This document shows, piece by piece, positions 16,679-25,218 of a stretch of 64,000 nucleotides of DNA; positions within the stretch are counted from its first letter, which is position 1; each line of letters begins with the position of its first letter. This DNA comes from Caldilinea sp. CFX5. GTDB taxonomy: Bacteria; Chloroflexota; Anaerolineae; Caldilineales; Caldilineaceae. Location: contig QWII01000046.1 of assembly GCA_021405325.1 (NCBI GenBank), forward strand, positions 124,001 to 188,000. Direction: 5' to 3'. Made by a program: the position numbers and the translations under genes. Under the pieces are notes generated by a model, which was not told where the DNA came from, made no database searches, and worked only from the letters and a program-made list of their open reading frames with translations.

Positions 16679-17115
16679 GGTTGACTCCTTGGGTCATGAC
16701 AGGGTGACGACTCGACTGAGTTCGTCGAAGTCAAGGTGACAAGGTGAGGAGCGCATAGCATGGAACGTTTCATCGATAGCGCGGCTCATCGGATGTCTAC
16801 CAATGTTGGCTGTCCCCCCTGTTGGTGTAATGTTATGGTAGTGCGGGAATTATACTGGATCAGGAGAGGGTGGGTCAATCCATTCATGGGGGCAACCAAC
16901 TTTTCGGTTTTGCCGGCTTCAGCAAAGGAGATTGGCTATTGGTCTTTGTCCAGGATTTGCGCTACACTATGCTGGTAGAAGACCATTACCTTGGAGGAAT
17001 TACGCAGTGCGCAGAAGTCCGCCTTTGGCCAAAAGGCGGACTTCTGCGCTGCTCAGCCCCATTTTGCCTAAGTTCGATCTTTGTGAAAACCTAACGAAGG
17101 AGTCAAAGGATTGCC
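16679..17115. other. 437-bp divergent intergenic region
   Basis: Holds the 5' leaders of the dehydrogenase (-) and Gfo/Idh (+) genes, a short GACAAGGTGA-type repeat near 16700-16750 that resembles the arms of the hairpin at 25139, and the 18-bp hairpin listed separately. No convincing pair of -35/-10 boxes could be fixed, and no small gene was seen. Confidence 0.5.
17009..17049. repeat. Perfect 18-bp hairpin upstream of Gfo/Idh gene
   Basis: Arms 17009-17026 and 17032-17049 are perfect reverse complements (GCGCAGAAGTCCGCCTTT) with a 5-nt loop GGCCA. It lies 66 bases before the start of the oxidoreductase gene and would sit in its 5' leader. No T-tract follows. It could be an attenuator or a palindromic repeat element. 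Confidence 0.6.
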
Positions 17116-18441
17116 ATGAGTGATACACGTAAACGATACGCCTTGGTCGGCACGGGGGGCCGCGCCAAGATGTTTATCGACGCCATTGTCAGCGCTTATC
17201 AAAACAACTCTGTCATGGTGGGTCTCTGTGATCTCAGCCAGACGCGCATGGACTGGCACAATCAGCAAATCGCTGAAGAGTTCGACGCCGCCCCCATTGC
17301 CACTTACACCGCCGATAACTTCGACCGTATGGTGGCCGAAACCAAACCGGACACCATCATTGTCACCAGCATGGATTCCACGCACCATCTTTATATCAAC
17401 CGGGCAATGGAGCTTGGGTGTGACGCCATTTCCGAAAAGCCGATGACCATTGATGCCGCCAAAGCGCGCTCCATCTTTGAGACCATTGAACGGACGGGCC
17501 GCTCGTTGCGCGTCACCTTTAACTATCGCTATGCGCCGGTCTCGACCAAAGTGCGCGAATTGCTCATGCAGGGCGTTGTCGGGCGGCCTTTGCATGTCAA
17601 CTTTCAGTGGGTGCTGGATACTTTCCACGGCGCCGACTACTTCCGGCGCTGGCACCGGGAGAAGGACAAATCAGGCGGTTTGATGGTGCATAAGGCGACC
17701 CATCATTTTGATATCATCAATTGGTGGCTGGCTTCCTACCCGAAACAGGTCTTTGCCTTTGGCGATCTGCTCTTCTACGGTCGCGAGAATGCCGCCAAAC
17801 GGGGCGAAAGCTATAGCTACAACCGCTATACCGGCGAAGCGGCCGCGGCCAACGACCCCTTTGCCCTAACGCTAGATCAGCATCCGGCGCTGCGCGGTCT
17901 CTACCTGGAAGCCGAAAAAGAGAGCGGCTACCTGCGCGATCGCAATGTCTTTGGTGACAACATCACCGTCGAAGACACCATGAGCGTCACTGCCCGCTAT
18001 CGCAACGATGTCATCCTCACTTACTCGCTGATTGCGTATAGTCCATGGGAGGGTTACAAGGTTGCCATCACCGGCGACAAGGGGCGGCTGGAACTCGACC
18101 TGATCGAGTCGGTGGGCAAACAATTTGTGGCCGGCGAAGAGCAGACCGTCAAGGTGGAGCATGAAGATGTGGCAAAATTCGGCGGCAAGGAACTGCGCGT
18201 CTACCCCATGTTCGGGCGCCCCTACACGGTGGAAATCCCTGAAGCCGTCGGCGGTCACGGGGGGGGCGACGCCGTCATGCTGGAGCAGATCTTCTCCCCC
18301 ACCCCGCCGGCCGATCCCTTCAACCGGGCGGCCAGTCACCTGGATGGCGCGGCGTCGATCCTACTGGGGATTGCCGCCAATACCTCAATGGCGACGGGGC
18401 AACCCGTCAATGTCGATGACTTGTTAAAGTTGCCGGGGTGA
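17116..18441 (+). CDS. Gfo/Idh/MocA family oxidoreductase
   Basis: 441 residues; AACGAAGGAG lies upstream. The N-terminal NAD(P) fold has [13 protein letters not shown], and the family's catalytic EKP appears as SEKPMT (about residue 110). The C-terminal alpha/beta domain has the second conserved segment [18 protein letters not shown] (about 192-209), whose Lys/His residues bind substrate. It is longer than typical 340-residue members, with an insertion rich in Tyr/Gly around residues 225-260 ([19 protein letters not shown]). Relatives oxidise sugars, inositols or sugar acids. It heads a run with a Uma2 gene and an SDR, and is divergent from the hydroxyacid dehydrogenase. Confidence 0.88.
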   Translation: MSDTRKRYALVGTGGRAKMFIDAIVSAYQNNSVMVGLCDLSQTRMDWHNQQIAEEFDAAPIATYTADNFDRMVAETKPDTIIVTSMDSTHHLYINRAMELGCDAISEKPMTIDAAKARSIFETIERTGRSLRVTFNYRYAPVSTKVRELLMQGVVGRPLHVNFQWVLDTFHGADYFRRWHREKDKSGGLMVHKATHHFDIINWWLASYPKQVFAFGDLLFYGRENAAKRGESYSYNRYTGEAAAANDPFALTLDQHPALRGLYLEAEKESGYLRDRNVFGDNITVEDTMSVTARYRNDVILTYSLIAYSPWEGYKVAITGDKGRLELDLIESVGKQFVAGEEQTVKVEHEDVAKFGGKELRVYPMFGRPYTVEIPEAVGGHGGGDAVMLEQIFSPTPPADPFNRAASHLDGAASILLGIAANTSMATGQPVNVDDLLKLPG

Positions 18442-18509
18442 GGCATAATGAGTGTACATGTTGAACGAGATGGGCTTGCCGTTTGACTGCGGAGAAGGAG
18501 CAAGACGCC

Positions 18510-19385
18510 ATGACCGAAGCCGTGATGACTGTAGAACGATCCACCGAAGCCACACCCAAAGCGATGGCAAACGGCAAAATGGATCTAGCCTACATTCGAC
18601 CAGACATCAGCCATATCATCACCGAGGATGACGAACCTGTGGATAACATTCCCTCTGAAAAGAATCAACGGTTGTTAGTGCAGGTTGCCTATACATCCAA
18701 TCTCCCCCGTCCGTTATTTGCCGCTGCGAATGTTGGTCTCTTTGGCGCAATTTATCAGCAACCCCTTGTGCCAGATGTCATGTTGAGCCTGGGTGTCACC
18801 GTTGCTGATGATTGGTGGGCCCGGGAAAACCGCTCTTATTTCATCTGGGAATTCGGCAAAGTCCCTGATGTGGTCATTGAAATTGTCTCCAACACAGAAG
18901 GTGAAGAGGCTGGGCGCAAGTTGCTGCGCTACGCCCAATGGGGCGTGCCTTATTATGTAATCTATGATCCGCAGTTGCTAATTCAGGAAGAGGAATTGGT
19001 GGTCTATGAACTACATGTGGGCCAGTACATGCCGCGTCCTGATTGCCGCCTGCCACGGATCAATTTAGGTCTAACGATCTGGGCTGGCGTCTTTGAAGAT
19101 AAATTCGATCGCTGGCTTCGTTGGTGCGATGCAGAAGGAAATCTGCTCCATACGAGTGCTGAATTGGCCGAGCAAGAACGCCAGCGGGCGGAACAAGAAC
19201 AACAACGGGCCGAGCAAGAACGCCAGCGGGCGGAACAAGAACAACAACGGGCCGAGCAAGAACGCCAGCGGGCGGAACAAGAACAACAACGCGCGGAACA
19301 AGCACAAGCGCGTGCCGACCGGTATGCGGCTCAATTACGCGCCCTTGGTATTGATCCAGAACAACTACTCAATCAAAACGAATAA
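18510..19385 (+). CDS. Uma2 family protein with coiled-coil repeat tail
   Basis: 291 residues from the ATG at 18510, which follows GAAGGAG; an upstream TTG is less likely. Residues about 50-205 form the Uma2 PD-(D/E)XK fold (VPDVMLSLGVTVADD, SYFIWEFGKVPDVVIEIVS, WGVPYYVIYDP). The tail, residues about 225-280, is a run of 14-residue units rich in Gln, Glu and Arg (QERQRAEQEQQRAE), matching 42-bp DNA repeats at about 19171-19300, and should form a long coiled coil. The tail may mediate oligomerisation; the role is unknown. It lies between the oxidoreductase and SDR genes with short gaps, so it is probably in their transcript. Confidence 0.85.
   Translation: MTEAVMTVERSTEATPKAMANGKMDLAYIRPDISHIITEDDEPVDNIPSEKNQRLLVQVAYTSNLPRPLFAAANVGLFGAIYQQPLVPDVMLSLGVTVADDWWARENRSYFIWEFGKVPDVVIEIVSNTEGEEAGRKLLRYAQWGVPYYVIYDPQLLIQEEELVVYELHVGQYMPRPDCRLPRINLGLTIWAGVFEDKFDRWLRWCDAEGNLLHTSAELAEQERQRAEQEQQRAEQERQRAEQEQQRAEQERQRAEQEQQRAEQAQARADRYAAQLRALGIDPEQLLNQNE
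19171..19300 (+). repeat. 42-bp coding tandem repeat (about three units)
   Basis: In-frame repeats of 42 bp inside the Uma2 gene, each coding for the 14-residue unit QERQRAEQEQQRAE. The units are almost identical, so copy number probably varies between strains by slippage or recombination. Confidence 0.8.
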
Positions 19386-19400
19386 ACATAAGGACAGGCA

Positions 19401-20171
19401 ATGAGCATACTTGATCGTTTTCGACTGGACAACCGCGTCGCCATTGTGACTGGCGGCAACCGCGGGTTGGGCAAGGAGATGTCTCGTTCGCTGGCAGAGG
19501 CCGGCGCCCAGGTGGCAATTATCAGCCGCAAGGCTGAAGAGGCGCAAGCCGTCGCTGCCGAGCTACAGGCCGCTACCGGGCGCACCTGCCGCGGCTATAG
19601 CTGTAATATGACGAATCCTGAGCAAGTCAGCGCGACCGCCAACCAGGTGCTGGCCGACTTTGGGCAGGTAGACATCCTGGTCAACAACGCCGGCATCAAC
19701 ATTCGCGGCCCCATTGAAGAGCTTTCGCTGGAAGAGTTCCGCGAAGTGCAGGAGACCAACGTCACCGGCCCGTGGCTGCTCTGTCGCGCGCTGGCGACCC
19801 ACTTCAAGACGCGCAAATCCGGTCGCGTCATCAATATTGGCTCGACGCTCTCGATTGTCACCATGCCCAACCGCACCCCTTATGCCACCAGCAAAGGCGC
19901 CGTCTTGCAGATGACCCGCACGCTGGCGCTAGAGTGGGCGCCCTACGGCGTCACCGTCAACTGCGTCATGCCTGGCCCCTTTGCCACGGAAATGAATCTG
20001 CCGTTGATTAACGATCCCGAAGCCTACAAATCGTTCATCGCCCGCGTTCCCCTGGGCCGTTGGGGCAACATGGACGAGATCGGCGGCCTGATCGTCTTCC
20101 TCGCCGGCGATGCCAGCAGTTTCATCACCGGCGCCGGCATTACGATTGATGGCGGGTGGACAGTGCAGTAA
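19401..20171 (+). CDS. SDR family oxidoreductase (gluconate 5-dehydrogenase-like)
   Basis: 256 residues, 15 bases after the Uma2 gene, with AAGGACAGG upstream. It is a classical short-chain dehydrogenase: TGGNRGLGK (17-25) for the cofactor, NNAG near residue 96, and the Ser-Tyr-Lys triad in INIGSTLS (about 147), Y160 and K164 (PYATSKG). The start LDRFRLDNRVAIVTGG and the end ITIDGGWTVQ are those of gluconate 5-dehydrogenase and 3-oxoacyl reductase-like SDRs. It probably interconverts a sugar acid and its keto form in the same pathway as the neighbouring oxidoreductase and dehydratase. Confidence 0.9.
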   Translation: MSILDRFRLDNRVAIVTGGNRGLGKEMSRSLAEAGAQVAIISRKAEEAQAVAAELQAATGRTCRGYSCNMTNPEQVSATANQVLADFGQVDILVNNAGINIRGPIEELSLEEFREVQETNVTGPWLLCRALATHFKTRKSGRVINIGSTLSIVTMPNRTPYATSKGAVLQMTRTLALEWAPYGVTVNCVMPGPFATEMNLPLINDPEAYKSFIARVPLGRWGNMDEIGGLIVFLAGDASSFITGAGITIDGGWTVQ

Positions 20172-20172
20172 A

Positions 20173-20312
20173 ACAGACAGGGAGACAGGAGACACGAGAC
20201 ACGAGACAAGGAGACAAGAGACAAGGATGAAAAATAATTTCGCCTGCAACCTTTCGAAAGGCGCCAAGAGAAATCGACGATTATGTCTCGTGTCTCCTGT
20301 CTCGCTACCTTG
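20173..20312. repeat. GAGACA-type repeats flanking a convergent gene end
   Basis: A run of short direct repeats (GAGACAGGAGACACGAGACA and similar, 20178-20227) is answered by an inverted copy (GTCTCGTGTCTCCTGTCTCG, 20284-20306) about 60 bases later. Together they can fold into a long stem between the convergent SDR (+) and Rieske (-) genes, probably ending both transcripts. Confidence 0.45.
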
Positions 20313-20931
20313 TTTCACAAACACCCTGCGCACGCACGGGTGACTGCACACTGGCCTGACCGCGTAACCGCTTGCCGGTGTTGACGATAAGTTGAGCGCC
20401 GGTGGGGATGGTGGTGGGCGGCTGGATGCTCTCGTTTGCGGTTGTCGTGGTGTTGGCGATGATTTGCTCATTCTGCACGATTTCAATCACAAATTGGTCG
20501 AGCGAACGGGGCGCCGGGCCACAGATGTAGTCGCCTTCCCGGCTAAAGGTGGAGCCATGACAGGGGCAACGGAAATAATTGGCTTGCGCCTCCCACTTGT
20601 AGAGACACCCTAGATGGGTGCAGACCATGTAGAGCGCTTTGGGGCCATCAGGGGTGTTGATCAACCAGAACTTGCCCGCGCTGTTGGCCTGCGGCGCGTC
20701 GGTGGTAGCTGGTAGTGTCGGCGCTTCGCCGATGGGGAATTTGCCGCCGAATTCGCCAGCGCGAAAGCGGGGCGCCAGAAACAGATAGGAGACCCCCAAC
20801 CCTTCCAGACTCAACAGGGTCAAGGCTGCGCCCCAGGTATAGAGTAAAAATTCGCGGCGGTTTATGGGCTGAACCAACTGCTCTTTTTTACCGCTGATTG
20901 TCCCTTGATTAGTCAAGGTATTGCTAATCAT
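20305..20931 (-). CDS. Rieske [2Fe-2S] protein, membrane anchored
   Basis: 208 residues; GAAAGGAGTC precedes the ATG. Residues 24-53 have a Tat-like NRREF followed by a hydrophobic helix, as in uncleaved anchors of bc-type Rieske proteins. The cluster-binding boxes are CTHLGC (104-109) and CPCHGS (122-127), both complete. The domain should face outside the membrane and pass electrons. There is no cytochrome b gene next to it, so the partner complex is not in this window. It is the third gene after an ECF sigma factor and its probable anti-sigma factor, only 27 bases from the latter, so it may be expressed under that sigma factor, for example in redox or envelope stress. Confidence 0.92.
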   Translation of the reverse strand: MISNTLTNQGTISGKKEQLVQPINRREFLLYTWGAALTLLSLEGLGVSYLFLAPRFRAGEFGGKFPIGEAPTLPATTDAPQANSAGKFWLINTPDGPKALYMVCTHLGCLYKWEAQANYFRCPCHGSTFSREGDYICGPAPRSLDQFVIEIVQNEQIIANTTTTANESIQPPTTIPTGAQLIVNTGKRLRGQASVQSPVRAQGVCETR

Positions 20932-20958
20932 TGTCTGACTCCTTTCAACAATTTTGTT

Positions 20959-21900
20959 TCACTGCATCGAAGCCGCCACCACGGTCAAATCCTCAGCGTC
21001 AGTCTGTAACCCTTGGGCATAGAGCAGATAATTCAGCCCGTCGGCTTGCCAGGTCAGCCAAGTGGCATCGAGTGCGCTGTCCCAAACCAGGGTGGTTGTT
21101 GGTGACGCCGTCCCCGTTGTTTCGTCGGTTGTCGCCACCATTTCGCGCCAATTGCCGTGGGTGTAGACGCCGGTATGGTTGCCAATACGTACAATCTGTT
21201 GATAGCCCGCAGCGACCAGCGGGCGATTAGGAATGGGGCCATCGCTAATCGCGACAAAAAGCAAGGGCGCATCCAGCGCATAGCCGCCGACCGGTGGATC
21301 GGTCAGGTGATAGGCCAGGGTGACAACGACGCCGTCAGCCCCCGGCATGACAAAACCGCCGGTATAGCGTAAGCCGAGTGGTAGCCAGGTCGGCGGGCGG
21401 AAGGCGAAGGGCGCCTGTTCTTGAAGGGCGGACAAAGGAAGCGGTGTGGGCGCTGGCGCCACCGGCGTCACCAACGGGATCGCCTGTTCTGTCACCTGCG
21501 CTTCGTCGAGCAAGCCAAAGCCATAGAGCCAATCCCAAAGCGTGGCGCGGGCGGCTGGCGTCAAGAACAAAGCGCTGCTGACCGCTAGGACAAGGGCGGC
21601 GGCGACGGCCAAGCGTCGGAACGGGAAGAAGTAGCGCCGGCGGCGTGGCTGTTCCGCTTGTGTGCCTGTGGAGAGCTTTTGTAAACGCGCTTCCAGGGCG
21701 GTGACAAACGCAGGTGTTGGCGTCGTATCGGCGGCCATCTGCACCAATGCGTCAACCAGCAGCGCCGGTTGCGGCGTCGCATCCGGCAGATCGATCAGTG
21801 CTGACCCTTGTTGAAGTTGGGTGATCAAGCGATCCGTTTGATCGGCTTGCGTTTGCTCATCAGGGGGCATGGTATCGGGTGAAAGTGGGTTGGTTGTCAC
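20959..21900 (-). CDS. Probable membrane anti-sigma factor
   Basis: 313 residues starting at a GTG (21898-21900) that overlaps the stop of the sigma gene as GTGA. AAGGAG lies eight bases upstream inside the sigma gene, so the overlap start is well supported. Residues 1-95 are a soluble cytoplasmic region, then RRRR and one transmembrane helix (LAVAAALVLAVSSALFL, about 96-112), then an extracytoplasmic domain with APFAFRPPTWLPLGLRYTGG, a pattern like the DUF4367 domain found behind anti-sigma factors. There is no zinc-binding HxxxCxxC motif. Overlap with an ECF sigma gene is the main argument for the role. Confidence 0.72.
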   Translation of the reverse strand: MTTNPLSPDTMPPDEQTQADQTDRLITQLQQGSALIDLPDATPQPALLVDALVQMAADTTPTPAFVTALEARLQKLSTGTQAEQPRRRRYFFPFRRLAVAAALVLAVSSALFLTPAARATLWDWLYGFGLLDEAQVTEQAIPLVTPVAPAPTPLPLSALQEQAPFAFRPPTWLPLGLRYTGGFVMPGADGVVVTLAYHLTDPPVGGYALDAPLLFVAISDGPIPNRPLVAAGYQQIVRIGNHTGVYTHGNWREMVATTDETTGTASPTTTLVWDSALDATWLTWQADGLNYLLYAQGLQTDAEDLTVVAASMQ

Positions 21901-22478
21901 AGTACCTTCTCCTTGCTGGCCGCTAACCGCAGCCGTAGCTCTTGCAAGCCGCGATGCACCAACATTTTGACCGCTGCCTCCTGTTTCCCCATCACCGTAG
22001 CGACTTCCGCATTGCTCAATTCACCGAAAAAACGTAATGCAATTGCTTCAGCACGCTCTGGCGTCAAGGTGTGGAGCGCCTGCTCCAACGCGGCCCGTTG
22101 CCACTGTTGAAAGAGCGCTTCATCGGGCAAAGGTGTGGGATCAACGCTACTTTCTGCCAGCGTAAGGGGCGCCGTCAACCTGCGCTTGCGTCGCCAGTCG
22201 ATCACCTTGTGGTAGGCAATGCCTAACAACCAGGCTGCCGCCGTGCCTTCCCCCCGATAGCGACCAATCTGTTCCAGCGCAGCAATAAAGGTTTGGGTGG
22301 TCAGATCCTCCGCTTCCTGCACGTTATGGACCTGGCTGTAGCAGTACGCATAGAGCCGTTTCACTGTGCGCTGGTAAAGGTGGGTAAAGGCCGCGTGATC
22401 ACCGGTGGCGGCCCGTTGCGCCAATGCTTCATTGCTTGCTTGCTGGTACTCCGCACTATGGTTGCTCACTTGTAACAC
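21897..22478 (-). CDS. ECF RNA polymerase sigma factor
   Basis: 193 residues, GTG start at 22478 (a second GTG three codons later is possible). Region 2 spans residues about 28-95 (YAYCYSQVHNVQEAEDLTTQTFIAAL, with the core-binding helix, then RYRGEGTAAAWLLGIAYHKVIDWRR). Region 4 spans about 130-185 (LTPERAEAIALRFFGELSNAEVATVMG, then EAAVKMLVHRGLQELR), the -35 binding HTH. It heads an operon with a probable anti-sigma factor (4-base overlap) and a Rieske protein. Such units usually respond to an envelope or oxidative signal; here the signal is unknown. Confidence 0.93.
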   Translation of the reverse strand: MLQVSNHSAEYQQASNEALAQRAATGDHAAFTHLYQRTVKRLYAYCYSQVHNVQEAEDLTTQTFIAALEQIGRYRGEGTAAAWLLGIAYHKVIDWRRKRRLTAPLTLAESSVDPTPLPDEALFQQWQRAALEQALHTLTPERAEAIALRFFGELSNAEVATVMGKQEAAVKMLVHRGLQELRLRLAASKEKVL

Positions 22479-22591
22479 TGCCCTGTGCTACCTGCCTTTA
22501 TCGTTGTTTGCCCGTCCCGCGGCTTTGGGGCTTGCTATCAGTATAGTCGGACTTTGGTCGTGATTGGTAACAGGCAAAATTGAAAGCTTTG

Positions 22592-22675
22592 TATACCTAC
22601 TCAGCCCGCTCGTAGCCAGTCCGTGACTGGCATCAACCCGCCAGTCCGTGACTGGCTACGAGCGGAGTAGTTACA
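22592..22675. repeat. Dispersed palindromic repeat, copy 1
   Basis: A palindrome of about 84 bp with arms ...GCTCGTAGCCAGTCCGTGA and its inverse, and outer ends resembling TACTCAGC and GAGTAGTTAC. In this copy the second arm has CCAGTCCGTGACTGG, so the inner stem re-pairs on itself. Four related copies occur at 22780, 24035, 33815 and 35986. Confidence 0.7.
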
Positions 22676-22779
22676 GCTTTGTCAGCAAATTGCCAACATT
22701 GGCCCCTTGACTTTGTGTCGTTTTTACACTATATTGGTTAGTGTGATTTGTACACTAAATTCGTTGGATAAAGTTTCTC

Positions 22780-22870
22780 GTAACCATCAACCCCGCTCGT
22801 AGCCAGTCCGTGACTGGCGATTGGGTCGCCAGTCACGGACTGGCTACGAGCGAAGAGGGTTGGTAGTCAC
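22780..22870. repeat. Dispersed palindromic repeat, copy 2
   Basis: The core arms GCTCGTAGCCAGTCCGTGAC and GTCACGGACTGGCTACGAGC are perfect inverse repeats, extended inward to GGCGA/TCGCC and with weaker outer pairing around TAACCATCAACC / GGGTTGGTAGT. It ends 29 bases before the J-domain gene start, so it lies in that gene's leader. Confidence 0.75.
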
Positions 22871-22898
22871 AGATTTTCACAGAAAGGAGGCGCCCGTC

Positions 22899-23969
22899 AT
22901 GAATTCAACCTTCATTGCACGGTGGCAACAGTTACAGCAGGCAACGACCGTTGAAGCCATTTTTCCCAACCTGGCAACGCTCTCGCCGGCGCTGTTGAAA
23001 CAGCAATACCACCTGTTGGCCGCCGCCGTCCACCCAGATCATAACCGGGACTATCCGGCGCAAGCAACCGAAGCCTTTGCCCGCTTGCAGCAGTGGTATA
23101 AGATCGCCCAGCAGCAAGTCGGGATGCGTACCAATGGTGCTGCTCATCCCATTGAAATCATCACACGTCAGCACCGGTATGTGAGCAACGACGCACCCAT
23201 TGCCGGCGACTTGTGCGATCTCTATCCCGCCGGCGCCGATCAACAAGCCGTGTTGCTCAAAGTTGTGCGCTCGCCACGCAACAACGATTTGCTGCAAACC
23301 GAAGCGCAGGTGCTACAGCGGCTGGCGCGCACGCTACAAGGGCAAGCCGTGCGCGCTCATTTTCCGACCTTGATCGAAGCCGTGCAACTGCGTGATGTAG
23401 CCGGCGTCCAGCGCCATGTCAATATTTTGGCTTATGAAAGCGACTATGTTTCCCTGGCGGCGGTGCTACGCGCCTATCCGACCGGGATTGCCGCCGCCGA
23501 TGCCGCCTGGATGTTTAACCGCCTGTTGGCCGCACTGGGGGTGGTTCATGGCTTGGGGCTGGTTCATGGCGCCGTCACCCTGGATCACTGTCTGATCCGG
23601 CTGCACGATCACAATGGCCTGCTGCTTGACTGGTGCTACAGCGTGCCAATTGGCGAAACGATCAAAGCCGTCAACCTGGCCTATACCGCCGACTACCCGC
23701 CGGAAGTGCATGCACGGCAACCGGCCACCGCTGCCACCGATCTTTACATGGCGGCCCGCTGCCTATTGAGACTTTTGGGCGGTGATCCGACCACAGGCGA
23801 CTTGCCGGCGCATGTGCCAAAGCCAATCCAATTGTACCTGTACAGTTGCCTGCTGCCTTCCCCCCACCGTCGCGCCAACGACGCCTGGGAACTCTTTGAC
23901 GAATTTCAAACTATCTTGGGGCAATTCTACGGGCCACCCCGTTTCCGCCCCTTTGTCATGCCGGCGTAA
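22899..23969 (+). CDS. J-domain protein fused to a protein pseudokinase
   Basis: 356 residues from the ATG at 22899, preceded by AAAGGAGG. Residues about 30-72 look like a DnaJ J-domain with the HPD tripeptide (H45-P46-D47 in AAAVHPDHNRDY), which in J-proteins stimulates Hsp70 ATPase. Residues about 90-345 follow the protein kinase layout: K121 (VLLKVV), E135 in the C-helix, VHGAVTLDHCLI (223) at the catalytic loop and LLLDWC (244-246) where DFG is expected. The catalytic-loop Asp is replaced by Ala225 and the Gly of DFG by Cys, so it is probably a pseudokinase. It leads a three-gene same-strand set with a vWA protein and a PurA-like ligase. Function unknown. Confidence 0.72.
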   Translation: MNSTFIARWQQLQQATTVEAIFPNLATLSPALLKQQYHLLAAAVHPDHNRDYPAQATEAFARLQQWYKIAQQQVGMRTNGAAHPIEIITRQHRYVSNDAPIAGDLCDLYPAGADQQAVLLKVVRSPRNNDLLQTEAQVLQRLARTLQGQAVRAHFPTLIEAVQLRDVAGVQRHVNILAYESDYVSLAAVLRAYPTGIAAADAAWMFNRLLAALGVVHGLGLVHGAVTLDHCLIRLHDHNGLLLDWCYSVPIGETIKAVNLAYTADYPPEVHARQPATAATDLYMAARCLLRLLGGDPTTGDLPAHVPKPIQLYLYSCLLPSPHRRANDAWELFDEFQTILGQFYGPPRFRPFVMPA

Positions 23970-24034
23970 CCCGACAACGTGACCCCATCATCGCACCCTG
24001 CCACCCGGTCACCTTGTCTTCTTGTCATCTTGTC

Positions 24035-24116
24035 GTAACTACTCAGCTCTTAGCCAGTCCGTGACTGGCGATGGGCCGCCAGTCACGGACTGGCTAAGAG
24101 CGGGCTGAGTAGTTAC
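24035..24116. repeat. Dispersed palindromic repeat, copy 3
   Basis: The most complete copy: GTAACTACTCAGC at the left end and GCTGAGTAGTTAC at the right, with the core TTAGCCAGTCCGTGACTGGC and its inverse between. A 4-base indel near the arm base (CCGC present only on the right) is the main mismatch. It separates the J-domain and vWA genes and ends 26 bases before the vWA start. Confidence 0.8.
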
Positions 24117-24142
24117 ATCTTGTCTTTTAATGGAGGTACTCT

Positions 24143-25135
24143 ATGGGCCATTCTAACTGGAGCGACGCCGCCTATCAAGCGCGTCAGCAATATCGTCAGC
24201 AGACCAACCAGAGCGCGTTCACCTATGATCAACAGGTGCGCGCGAGTGGCGTCAAGCAGGTGCATGATCAGATGAACCCTTATCGGGTCACACGCGAGAG
24301 CCGGGACAGTGACGCCCACCCGACCTCGGTGGCGATTGCCGTCATCTTTGATGTGACGGGGTCAATGGGCGAAGTGCCGCGCGTCTTGCAAACCAAATTG
24401 GGCAAGTTGATGCGTGTTCTGGTGCAGAAGGGCTATGTCGAACATCCCCAGGTCCTCTTTGGCGCTGTTGGCGATGCGCACTGTGATGCGGTTCCCTTGC
24501 AGATCGGTCAATTTGAATCGGGGTTAGAGATGGACGATGATCTGGGCAAAATCTTCCTGGAAGGGGGCGGCGGCGGTCAGGTGCATGAGAGCTATGAACT
24601 GGCGCTCTACTTTATGGCGCGCCATACCGCCATCGACTGTTATGACAAGCGGGGTAAGAAAGGCTATCTCTTCACCATCGGCGACGAGAAACCCTACCCG
24701 GCTGTCTTCCGCCAACAGGTGAGCAACCAGATCGGCGACCGTTTGTCGCGCGACATCAGCATCGAACGCATGGTAGAAGAAGTGCAACAGCGCTACGAGC
24801 ACTTCCACATCATCCCCACCCACACGGCGCACGGTCAGAGCGTAGAAGTGCAGGAGCGCTGGCGCGCCCTGTTGGGCGAACGAGTCTTGCTGCTCGACGA
24901 CGAAGCGGCTGTCTGCGAAACCATCGCCCTGGCGATTGGCCTCTGCGAAGGCACGCTCTTTGACCCCAACCAGGGCGCCGATGATCTGGTCAGCGCCGGT
25001 TATGACGCTGACGCTGCTGTCACCGCTGCTACGGCGCTCACCCGTTTTGCTGCTGCTCACGGCCCGGTTGTCCCGGTTGCGGCTGGTCTTTTGCCCGTTG
25101 CCGCCTATGCCACCGTTGCTGACGGTCGGCTCTAA
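24143..25135 (+). CDS. von Willebrand factor A domain protein
   Basis: 330 residues, GGAGG ten bases before the ATG. Residues about 62-265 form a vWA fold with a MIDAS metal site D70-x-T72-G-S74 (IFDVTGSMG), a Gly-rich loop ending in EGGGGGQVHESY that supplies the second metal ligand region, and a later strand GYLFTIGDEKPY. The N-terminal 60 residues are Gln/Arg rich and probably flexible; the C-terminal 60 are Ala/Val-rich and low in charge. There is no signal peptide, so it is cytoplasmic, like TerY-type vWA proteins that scaffold complexes. It sits between the pseudokinase and PurA-like genes. Confidence 0.82.
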   Translation: MGHSNWSDAAYQARQQYRQQTNQSAFTYDQQVRASGVKQVHDQMNPYRVTRESRDSDAHPTSVAIAVIFDVTGSMGEVPRVLQTKLGKLMRVLVQKGYVEHPQVLFGAVGDAHCDAVPLQIGQFESGLEMDDDLGKIFLEGGGGGQVHESYELALYFMARHTAIDCYDKRGKKGYLFTIGDEKPYPAVFRQQVSNQIGDRLSRDISIERMVEEVQQRYEHFHIIPTHTAHGQSVEVQERWRALLGERVLLLDDEAAVCETIALAIGLCEGTLFDPNQGADDLVSAGYDADAAVTAATALTRFAAAHGPVVPVAAGLLPVAAYATVADGRL

Positions 25136-25138
25136 TCT

Positions 25139-25197
25139 TTCACTTTGTCACCTTGTCACCCCATCATTATGGCAGGGTGACAAGGTGACAAAGTGAA
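25139..25197. terminator. Perfect 23-bp hairpin between vWA and PurA-like genes
   Basis: Arms 25139-25161 and 25175-25197 (TTCACTTTGTCACCTTGTCA... and its exact inverse) with a 13-nt loop. It begins four bases after the vWA stop and ends 21 bases before the PurA-like start. It could end the vWA transcript, protect its 3' end, or attenuate the next gene. Confidence 0.6.
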
Positions 25198-25218
25198 TCT
25201 GCCTTCGAGGAGTTTGCC

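Noticed and set aside
16870..17123. Short plus-strand open frames ahead of the Gfo/Idh gene
   Set aside because: They run through a perfect hairpin and show no family resemblance or consistent ribosome site.
22592..24116. Three similar palindromes as a degenerate CRISPR or integron array
   Set aside because: Spacing is irregular, genes lie between them, and the ends differ from attC or CRISPR repeats; a dispersed hairpin repeat fits better.
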